Origin: a candidate division KSB1 bacterium
Lineage (GTDB): Bacteria > Zhuqueibacterota > Zhuqueibacteria > Zhuqueibacterales > Zhuqueibacteraceae
DNA: 64,000 nucleotides
Reading direction: 5' to 3'
NCBI GenBank assembly: GCA_034506175.1
Contig: JAPDQB010000004.1
Location: 21,894-85,893, forward strand
This document shows positions 54,775 through 61,800 of this stretch, piece after piece. How positions within the stretch are numbered: the first letter of the stretch is position 1; every line of letters starts with the position of its first letter. Made by a program: the position numbers and the translations under genes. Under the pieces are notes generated by a model. That model did no database searches. It was given only the letters and a program-made list of their open reading frames with translations, and had not been told where the DNA came from.

Positions 54775-55692
54775 ATGAAAAAAGATTTTCTCGATATTGC
54801 CGATTTGACTCCCGACGAAGTCTGGTCACTGTTTGAATTCGCCAAAGATTTGAAGGCCAAACAACAACGCGGCGAGCCGCATGAGTATTTGAAGGGCAAA
54901 ACCCTCGGCATGGTTTTCATGAAGCCGTCGACACGGACGCGCATTTCGTTTGAAGTCGGCATGTTTCAGCTCGGCGGCCATGCCTTGTATCTTTCGCCCA
55001 ATGAAATTGGTCTCGGCAAGCGCGAATCCGTTCCCGATGTCGCGCGTGTCCTGTCACGCTATGTTGATGGCATCATGGCGCGTTTGTTCGGCCACGAGGA
55101 TATCGTCGGCCTGGCCGAGCATGCCAGCGTGCCGGTGATCAACGGCCTCACCGATTTGCTGCATCCCTGCCAGATTTTGGGCGATATGATGACGATTCTT
55201 GAGCATCGGAAAAATTTCAATGATCTCATCGTCGCCTACATCGGTGACGGCAACAACGTAGCGAACTCATGGGTCACGATGACGATGAAAATTCCTTTCA
55301 CGTTCCGCATCGCCTGTCCAGAAGGTTATGAACCGAATAAGAAAATAGTGGAACAGGCCGGCAAGTCGAACGTCGGCCGCGTCGAGATTTTGCGTGACCC
55401 GGCGCAGGCGGCGAAGGGCGCGCACGTTCTCTACACCGATGTGTGGGCGAGCATGGGGCAGGAAGCCGAAGCTGAAATGCGCCGAAAAATTTTTAAAGGT
55501 TATTGCATCGACGGCGCGTTGATGAAACTGGCCGCGCCCGGCGCAAAATTCATGCACTGTTTGCCGGCACATCGCGGCGAAGAAGTCACCGACGAGGTCA
55601 TGGAAAGCCCGCAGTCCATCATTTTCGATCAGGCGGAGAATCGCCTGCACATGCAAAAGGCAATCATGGTTAAATTGATGGGCAAACGGTAA
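54775..55692 (+). CDS. argF: Ornithine carbamoyltransferase
   Basis: Makes citrulline from ornithine and carbamoyl phosphate in arginine synthesis. The carbamoyl-phosphate motif is STRTR in FMKPSTRTRISFEVG, followed by the LFGHEDIVGLAEHASVPVIN region and the HPCQ motif. The ornithine-binding block FMHCLPAHRGEEV distinguishes it from aspartate carbamoyltransferase. The 305-residue length is normal. AGGAG at 54763-54767 supports ATG 54775. The stop overlaps the start of the FemAB-like gene (TAATG). Confidence 0.96.
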   Translation: MKKDFLDIADLTPDEVWSLFEFAKDLKAKQQRGEPHEYLKGKTLGMVFMKPSTRTRISFEVGMFQLGGHALYLSPNEIGLGKRESVPDVARVLSRYVDGIMARLFGHEDIVGLAEHASVPVINGLTDLLHPCQILGDMMTILEHRKNFNDLIVAYIGDGNNVANSWVTMTMKIPFTFRIACPEGYEPNKKIVEQAGKSNVGRVEILRDPAQAAKGAHVLYTDVWASMGQEAEAEMRRKIFKGYCIDGALMKLAAPGAKFMHCLPAHRGEEVTDEVMESPQSIIFDQAENRLHMQKAIMVKLMGKR

Positions 55693-56678
55693 TGGCCGCG
55701 AACGAAGCATCGGCTTTGCGTGTCGTTCCGTTTTCGCCGAGCCATGCCGAGCAGTGGGATCATTTTGTTTGGCAATCCAACAACGGTACGCTGTTTCACA
55801 CGCGTGCTTTTTTGTCCTATCATCCCCCGCAGCGATTCAATGACGACTCGCTGCTTTTTTTTAAGGAAGGCAGGTTGCTCGCGGTTTTGCCGGCGGCGAC
55901 GCGAGTTGGCGAGGCCCCGCGGATTTTGCGGTCACATCCCGGCGCCTCGTTCGGAAGTTTCGTTGTAAACGCCGATCTTTCGCTCCGCGACGCCCAGCGC
56001 TTGGTCACGCATTTTCTCGCGTATTGCCGCGAGCGCGGCTATGCCGGCGCTGAAGTCATCTTGCCGCCGCAAATTTATCTCACGCGACCGAGCAATTATC
56101 TTGATTTCATTTTATACCAACACGGCTTTCGCTATCGCAAGCGTGAAGTTTCCAGCGTCGTGCCGCTGGACGTGCCGGCGGATCGCGTGCTGGATTTGTT
56201 TTCGCCGGAATCGCGCCGCGCCGTGCGCCGCGCCCAAAAACTCGCCGTCAAAATTCGGGAAAGTGACGACCTTCCTGCATTTTATGAAATTTTGAAAAAA
56301 AATTTGCGTCTGCGCCACAATGTGCAGCCGGCGCATTCTCTCGAAGAGCTGTTGCGACTTCGCCAAATCTTTCCCGAGCGCATCCGGTTTTTTGCGGCTC
56401 ATGCGGAAAACCTCATGATCGCCGGCATCGTGATGTTTGTCTGCAACCCGCGCGCCGCCCTGGCGTTTTACATTAGCCATCGCGAGGATTTCCAACGCTA
56501 TCGCGGCGTGAATTTACTTTTTTACGAAGTTTTTCAATGGTGCATTGCGCAGGGCTTTCGCTTTCTCGATTTCGGCATTTTTACGGTGAACATGCAGCCG
56601 AATTGGGGTTTGGGCCGATTCAAAGAAAGCTTCGGCGCACAGGGCGTTTTTCGCGATACGATGTGGCTCGAATTTTAA
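55692..56678 (+). CDS. FemAB/GNAT-like acyltransferase
   Basis: 328 residues resembling the FemAB-type (peptidoglycan-bridge/lipid II) branch of GNAT proteins, with two acyltransferase-like halves. Visible features are HFVWQSNNGTLFHTRAFLSY at the start, the SPESRRAVRRAQKLAVKIRE basic helix, and a C-terminal RGVNLLFYEVFQWCIAQGFR with FDFGIF-like LDFGIFTVN. Homologues are frequent in exopolysaccharide/PEP-CTERM clusters. It overlaps argF by one base. The substrate is unknown; nearby glycosyltransferases suggest an envelope role. Confidence 0.75.
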   Translation: MAANEASALRVVPFSPSHAEQWDHFVWQSNNGTLFHTRAFLSYHPPQRFNDDSLLFFKEGRLLAVLPAATRVGEAPRILRSHPGASFGSFVVNADLSLRDAQRLVTHFLAYCRERGYAGAEVILPPQIYLTRPSNYLDFILYQHGFRYRKREVSSVVPLDVPADRVLDLFSPESRRAVRRAQKLAVKIRESDDLPAFYEILKKNLRLRHNVQPAHSLEELLRLRQIFPERIRFFAAHAENLMIAGIVMFVCNPRAALAFYISHREDFQRYRGVNLLFYEVFQWCIAQGFRFLDFGIFTVNMQPNWGLGRFKESFGAQGVFRDTMWLEF

Positions 56679-56721
56679 AAGTGAATTTTCGATAGGGTTA
56701 ACGGAGAAAAGGTTTCAGGTG

Positions 56722-57888
56722 ATGAAAATCGTCAAGTTTTTGTTCTGGGTTTTTGGGTTTGGCGTAGCGACACTCGAGGCGCAAATTCCCTCGGCGCCGC
56801 TTTTGCATCTTAACCGGGTTGTCAGAACTTACGATCAGTTTGTCGAGCAAAAGTTGTCCGAATTGGGCGCGCCCGGCGCTGCCATTGCCATCGTGCACGG
56901 CGATTCGATCGTCTATATGAAATGCTTTGGCGTGCGCGAAATCGGCCGCGTCGAACCCATTACCCCACACACCGTGTTTCGCGTGGCCTCGCTTTCCAAG
57001 GGCTTTGCCGCGGTTCTCACCGGACTTCTTGTTCAAGACGGGATTTTGCAGTGGGATGATAAAATCATCAAATATTTGCCGGATTTCGCTTTGAAGAGCG
57101 AGGCGCATGCAAAAAATCTGACCATTCGCCATATTTTGAGCCATACCTCGGGTTTGCCGTCGCATGCCTACGACAACCTCGTCGAGGCCAACCTGCCGTT
57201 TGAGAACATCGTCGCGCAATTGCAAAGCGTGCCGTGTGTCTGGCCGGTGGGGCAGAATTACAACTATCAAAATGTCATTTTCAGTTTGATTGGAAAAATC
57301 ATCCAAGCCACTGCCGGCGCCGACTATGAAACCTTGATGAAGGCGCGTTTATTTACGCCGTTGAAAATGACAAATGCCTCATTAACCCGCGAGGCGCTGC
57401 TCGCCAACCCGAATCATGCCTCGCCGCACATTCGGCGTCGCGGTGAATGGAGGCGGACGGAGGTGACGCCCGGCTATTACGCCGTGGCGCCGGCGGCCGG
57501 TATCAATGCCAGCATTTCCGACATGGTGCAGTGGCTGCGCGCTTTGCTCGGTGGTAGGCCTGAAATCGTTTCACCGAAAGTTATCGAAGAGGTGAGCAAA
57601 CCCGTCATCAAAACGCGGCGCGAGTTGCGGCGGTATCATTTGAACGGCCGCGTCCACCATGCTTATTACGGCCTCGGCTGGCGGATATTCGATTACGCCG
57701 GAACCAAACTGGTTTTTCACAGCGGCGGCGTGCGCGGCTACGTTTCTCAAATCGCCTTTCTGCCGGAGCATGATTTGGGCATTGTGGTTTTGTTGAATTC
57801 AAATATTGAAAATATTTTTGTGTCGGCTTTTCTGGATATGTATTTTTCTGCTGATCAGTATATATTTCGCAATACCGCCCAATTCTGA
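56722..57888 (+). CDS. Secreted class-C beta-lactamase-fold serine hydrolase
   Basis: A signal peptide (about residues 1-21) precedes a beta-lactamase-fold domain. The nucleophile box SLSK is at residues 90-93 (VASLSKGFAAVLTGLL), the second box is in QNYNYQNVIFSLI (YNYQN where YxN is expected), and the third is FHSGGVRGY. The length of 388 residues is typical for simple family members; it lacks the C-terminal extension of the paralogue at 38575. GTG 56719 could also serve. Probable functions are esterase or D-peptidase activity at the cell surface. Confidence 0.88.
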   Translation: MKIVKFLFWVFGFGVATLEAQIPSAPLLHLNRVVRTYDQFVEQKLSELGAPGAAIAIVHGDSIVYMKCFGVREIGRVEPITPHTVFRVASLSKGFAAVLTGLLVQDGILQWDDKIIKYLPDFALKSEAHAKNLTIRHILSHTSGLPSHAYDNLVEANLPFENIVAQLQSVPCVWPVGQNYNYQNVIFSLIGKIIQATAGADYETLMKARLFTPLKMTNASLTREALLANPNHASPHIRRRGEWRRTEVTPGYYAVAPAAGINASISDMVQWLRALLGGRPEIVSPKVIEEVSKPVIKTRRELRRYHLNGRVHHAYYGLGWRIFDYAGTKLVFHSGGVRGYVSQIAFLPEHDLGIVVLLNSNIENIFVSAFLDMYFSADQYIFRNTAQF

Positions 57889-57978
57889 TTTTTTTAAATA
57901 TGAGGCCGGAATTATAGTCTCTCAGTTAGCGCTTGGAATGATCGTAAGAAAAATACGTCAAAGTTGTTCAATTCGAAT

Positions 57979-59064
57979 ATGCCCTCCGTCCGCCGCATCC
58001 TACATCTCGCGCCATTCAACACCTCCGGTGTCCCCATCGCCCTTGTTCGCGCCGAAAGAGAATTGGGTTTCGAGAGCCGTTTGATCACGCTGGGCCGCGA
58101 TCCGCGCGGTTATGAAGAAGATCTTTGCCTCGATTTGCTGTTTTTGGATTTCACCGGCACGCGGTGGGCCAAAAAGCTTTTTTCAAATCCGCAGCGCTTG
58201 CAAATTGCCAGCCGCCGCCATATTCCGGCGAAAATTCCGCCGGTGTGGACGCCGCATTCGCTGCCGGAGAAATGGCTCGTGAGGTTTCGCGAATCGCTGT
58301 GGCAAAAAAAAATCGCGCGCGCGATGGCTGAGGTTGATTTTTGGAATTTTGATCTGTACCAATTGGAAGGCGGAATGGAATTTTTTCGTGACGGCAGAAC
58401 GCTGCGTGAAGTGAAAAAGCGCGGCAAGCGGATCATTTGCCTTTATACCGGCTCCGATCTTCGCACCCGCGGCGTCATTCCGACCATCGACGAAATGGCG
58501 GATCTGAATCTGACCCTCGAATTTGACCATCTCGCTTTGCATCCGCACATCCAGCACGTTTTTTTCCCGCTCGATGTTCGCCGTTTTTCACTTGCGCCCA
58601 GGCGCCAGGATGATCGTATCGTCATCGGTCACGCGCCGACGAATCGCGCGGCGAAAGGCAGCGATACAATTATCGCCGCCGTAAAAAGTTTGTCGAACGA
58701 ATTTCCCATTGACCTCGAGCTGATCGAAGGTCTGCCGCATCACGAAGCCTTGCGCCGGAAAGCCGGATGTGATATCTTTATCGACCAGATCGGCGAGCTG
58801 GGTTACGGCATCAACGCCATTGAAGCGCTGGCAATGGGAATTTGCGCCTGCACCGCCCTCGTCGCCGGTTTTGCAGAAAAATATCCCGATCATCCTTTCG
58901 TCGAGGTGAATGCCGAAAATCTCCGCGAGCGTTTGTTCGAATTGTGCCAACATCCGGAAAAGCGGCAAAGATTAGGTCTGTACGGACGTAAATGGGTTGA
59001 AAGAATGCACGACGCAAGACAGGTGGTGCAAAGAATTCATGGGCTGTTGAATAATAAAACGTGA
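57979..59064 (+). CDS. GT4-like glycosyltransferase
   Basis: A 361-residue GT-B glycosyltransferase. The N-terminal half has HLAPFNTSGVPIALVRAERE, the usual glycine-containing loop; the C-terminal half has IGHAPTNRAAKGSDTIIAAV and the donor-binding LGYGINAIEALAMGICACTA. The typical EX7E motif region is altered, so donor use cannot be predicted. ATG 57979 is chosen over TTG 57964. It starts a run of three glycosyltransferases in the same direction. Confidence 0.85.
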   Translation: MPSVRRILHLAPFNTSGVPIALVRAERELGFESRLITLGRDPRGYEEDLCLDLLFLDFTGTRWAKKLFSNPQRLQIASRRHIPAKIPPVWTPHSLPEKWLVRFRESLWQKKIARAMAEVDFWNFDLYQLEGGMEFFRDGRTLREVKKRGKRIICLYTGSDLRTRGVIPTIDEMADLNLTLEFDHLALHPHIQHVFFPLDVRRFSLAPRRQDDRIVIGHAPTNRAAKGSDTIIAAVKSLSNEFPIDLELIEGLPHHEALRRKAGCDIFIDQIGELGYGINAIEALAMGICACTALVAGFAEKYPDHPFVEVNAENLRERLFELCQHPEKRQRLGLYGRKWVERMHDARQVVQRIHGLLNNKT

Positions 59065-59120
59065 TTCGTAAAACGTAAACAACACCACCCAATCGCCAGC
59101 ACCCAGCATCAAGCATTCAG

Positions 59121-60230
59121 ATGAACATTCTCTTCATCAATAGCATCCAAATGTTCGGCGGCGGCGAAATCTGGATGCTGCGAACGCTGCGCGCCTTGCA
59201 AGAGCGCGGGCATCGAGTTTGGCTGTGTTGCCGGCCGGAGACTGAAGTTGGCCAGCGCGCCATCGCGCAAGGCATACCGGTTGAGTCGATCAAATTTTCC
59301 GGTGATTTTAATCCGGTGACGATTTTTCAACTGGCGCGATTCATGAAGCGCCAGCGCATCGAAGTGGTGCTCACCAACATGGACAAGGAATTGCGGCTGG
59401 GCGGCATGGCGGCAAAAATTGCCGGCGTGCCGGCCGTTATTCCGCGGCGCGGCATCGATTATCCGTTGAAGAATCGCTGGCGCTATCGCTTCGCGTACAA
59501 TGTTCTGGCAACGAAGACGATTGCCAATTCGCAGGCAACCAAACGCGCCCTGTTGCGCGAGGCCCCCTGGTTGCATCCCGAAAGCATCGAAGTCATTTAC
59601 AACGGCATCGACGTTCAACCTTTCTTGCATGCGAGCGCCAGGCCATGGCGTTCAAAATGGAGCTTGAAAGCGGACGAACCGTTGCTCGGCTTCGTGGGGC
59701 AACTCGATGAACGCAAAGGCATTCGTGTGCTGCTGGCGGCATTTGCGCGCATCAAAAGTGAAGTTCCCCGCGCGCGGCTGGTTTTGGTCGGCCACGGCCC
59801 GTTACGCGAAATGATCGAAAGTGAAGTAAAAAGGCAGCAGTGGGAGGACGCGGTTTTGCTTCCCGGCTTTTTGGAAGATGTTCCCGGCGTGATGCAAGCC
59901 ATTGATGTTTTGCTTTTGCCGTCGTTGTGGGAAGGATTTGGCATTGTCCTCATCGAAGCGATGGCCGCCGGCAAGCCGGCGATTGGCACCGACACCAGCA
60001 GCATGCCGGAAATCATCGTTGACGGCCAAACCGGTTACCTCGTGCCGCCCGGCGATTCCGAAGCCTTGGCCAGGCGCGCCATGGAGTTGCTCAAAAATCC
60101 GGCGTTGCGCGAACAATTCGGACACGCCGCGCGCCGTCGTGTCGCCGCGAAGTTCACTTTGGAGCGCATGATCGATCAACTGGAAAATCTCTTTCAGCGC
60201 GAAGTTGACAAAAGGAGAAGGACGGTTTGA
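59121..60230 (+). CDS. GT4-family glycosyltransferase
   Basis: A 369-residue GT4 enzyme. It begins MNILFINSIQMFGGGEIWML (glycine-rich acceptor loop). The donor half has GFVGQLDERKGIRVLL, LVGHGPLREMI, LLLPSLWEGFGIVLIEAMAA with the classical E-x7-E, and GKPAIGTDTSSMPEII. The DNA just upstream (cgccagcacccagcatcaag) is a low-complexity repeat like that in folK. Its stop overlaps the TTG start of the GT9 gene, so both are co-translated and probably act on one glycan. Confidence 0.93.
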   Translation: MNILFINSIQMFGGGEIWMLRTLRALQERGHRVWLCCRPETEVGQRAIAQGIPVESIKFSGDFNPVTIFQLARFMKRQRIEVVLTNMDKELRLGGMAAKIAGVPAVIPRRGIDYPLKNRWRYRFAYNVLATKTIANSQATKRALLREAPWLHPESIEVIYNGIDVQPFLHASARPWRSKWSLKADEPLLGFVGQLDERKGIRVLLAAFARIKSEVPRARLVLVGHGPLREMIESEVKRQQWEDAVLLPGFLEDVPGVMQAIDVLLLPSLWEGFGIVLIEAMAAGKPAIGTDTSSMPEIIVDGQTGYLVPPGDSEALARRAMELLKNPALREQFGHAARRRVAAKFTLERMIDQLENLFQREVDKRRRTV

Positions 60231-61438
60231 AACTTTGGAATACATTCGAGCAAGCTTTTAAAAGAAACTGGCTGCGTCTTTTCGAGAAATGGCTCGATCG
60301 CGGCGTCGTTTCACCGAATCTCATCAATCTGTATGCGATTCGCCGCATTCTGGTCGTTCGGCAGCACGATCAGCTCGGCGATTTTTTACTGTCAACGCCG
60401 GTGTTCCGCGCCTTGCGCCAATTCTTTCCGCAAGCGCATATTGCGGTCGTTGCACGTGGATATACGGCGGAATTGGCCTACAACAATCAGTATCTCAACG
60501 ACGTGCTTGTCATTCCGGAAAAATTGCTGGGATGGACGCCGATGAAAATTTGGCGTTTGCTGCGCGGCTTGTTTCAGGGCTGGGATTTGGCGATTGTCCT
60601 CAACACGGTTTCGCATTCCTTGACCAGCGATCTTTTGGCTTACTTCTCCGGCGCGCGTTACATTCTGGGCAGCGAGCATCGTCCGTTTCCCGGCTGCAAA
60701 AGAAATTTTTTTTATAATCTCGTGGCGCGTTATTTTGCGCAAACCAAACCGCAAAGCGAACGCAATCTCGATATTGTGCGGCATTTGGGAATCGACACTG
60801 ATGACCGCAGCGAAGTGATGACCCTGACGGCGCAGGAAAAACTTTTTGCCAGTCATTTGTTGCGCCGGCACGGCATCAGCGAAAAAGACGTCGTGATCGC
60901 CATGCATCCTGGCGCCGGAAAAATTCACAATCGCTGGCCGGTGGAAAAGTTTGCCGAGCTGGCCAATGCGTTGCATCGCCAATTCGACGTGCGTCTCGTT
61001 TTAACCTGGGGCCCGCACGAGAATGCGCTCGGCGTCAATTTATGCCGGCGCTTGTCGTTCGATCCAATAGTCTTGCACGAGTTGTCACTCCGTCAGCTCG
61101 CGGCGCTTCTCGCGCATGTCAATATTTTCATTTGCAACGATACCGGCGTGATGCATCTCGCCGCCGCGGTCGGCACGCCGCTGGTGGCGATTTTCGGCCC
61201 AACCGATCCGGCTGAGTGGAAACCGATTGGGAAAAAGTTCATCGCCGTGCGCGGAGAAAAACACAGTTGTGAAAATGTCAATGTGCAGCAAGTTTTGCAA
61301 GCCGTACAAACACTGCTCAGCGCCAAACTTGCGGCCCGGCGCGAGCCACCTGACGAAGCGCTCTCGCCGCCAAGCGGCGATTGGACCGAAGAAGATACGC
61401 AAAGTTTTCTCCGACGGTTTGCGAAAGAGCGGGCTTGA
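60227..61438 (+). CDS. GT9 (heptosyltransferase-like) glycosyltransferase
   Basis: A 403-residue member of the heptosyltransferase family that extends LPS inner core. Diagnostic blocks are VRQHDQLGDFLLSTPVFRAL at residues 42-61, MHPGAGKIHNRWPVEKFAEL, FICNDTGVMHLAAAVGTPLV and IFGPTDPAEWKPIG. The TTG start at 60227 overlaps the previous stop and has AGGAG at 60213-60217. The last 50 residues beyond the domain are low in similarity to the family. Kdo genes in this window fit an LPS-core role, though O-antigen or glycolipid roles are possible. Confidence 0.92.
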   Translation: MKLWNTFEQAFKRNWLRLFEKWLDRGVVSPNLINLYAIRRILVVRQHDQLGDFLLSTPVFRALRQFFPQAHIAVVARGYTAELAYNNQYLNDVLVIPEKLLGWTPMKIWRLLRGLFQGWDLAIVLNTVSHSLTSDLLAYFSGARYILGSEHRPFPGCKRNFFYNLVARYFAQTKPQSERNLDIVRHLGIDTDDRSEVMTLTAQEKLFASHLLRRHGISEKDVVIAMHPGAGKIHNRWPVEKFAELANALHRQFDVRLVLTWGPHENALGVNLCRRLSFDPIVLHELSLRQLAALLAHVNIFICNDTGVMHLAAAVGTPLVAIFGPTDPAEWKPIGKKFIAVRGEKHSCENVNVQQVLQAVQTLLSAKLAARREPPDEALSPPSGDWTEEDTQSFLRRFAKERA

Positions 61439-61460
61439 GCGCGTTGATCGCAGCAATGTC

Positions 61461-61663
61461 ATTTTTTTGATCTCGAAAACTTCTCCGGCTTGCAGACGAT
61501 AAAGATAAACGCCCGAAGGCACAATGCGACCGAACGCATCTTTACCATCCCAACGGATTTCGTGTGAACCAAGGCGCCAGCGCGCCAGATTTTTTCCAGC
61601 CAGAAAAACCTGCCCCGAGGCATTACAGCACAGAAAAAAAATTAGTATCGTGAGGCCTGCCCG
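61461..61663 (-). pseudogene. Fragment with a T9SS-type sorting domain
   Basis: On the minus strand a frame reads TILIFFLCCNASGQVF, a signal-peptide-like segment, then WRLGSHEIRWDGKDAFGRIV and PSGVYLYRLQAGEVFEIKKM with MTLLR, the end of a FlgD-like sorting domain. No start codon or NPFNP motif is visible, and the frame runs on antisense into the GT9 gene rather than stopping after MTLLR. It looks like what is left of a secreted protein whose middle was deleted. Confidence 0.65.
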
Positions 61664-61684
61664 TTACGCATATTTGAAAACATC

Positions 61685-61713
61685 TTGACTTTTCTGAAAT
61701 TTTTGTTAAATAT
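61685..61713 (+). promoter_or_regulatory. Candidate promoter of the TonB-receptor gene
   Basis: TTGACT at 61685-61690, then 16-17 bp to the AT-rich taaatat at 61707-61713, about 88 bp before ATG 61801. The rest of the 61439-61800 gap holds the sorting-domain fragment and an AAGGAGG ribosome-binding site. Confidence 0.45.
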
Positions 61714-61800
61714 AGCTACTGGCCGATAGGTCGAGTGGTGCAATGGTGAGTTTTAAATCAGTTGTTCAGAACTAATTTAATGAAGGAGGCTGGAAAACGT

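Noticed and set aside
61730-61770. tRNA-like start (ggtcgagtggtgcaatggtg)
   Set aside because: There is a D-arm-like word but no acceptor, anticodon or T-arm pairing downstream. I see no tRNA or rRNA gene in the window.
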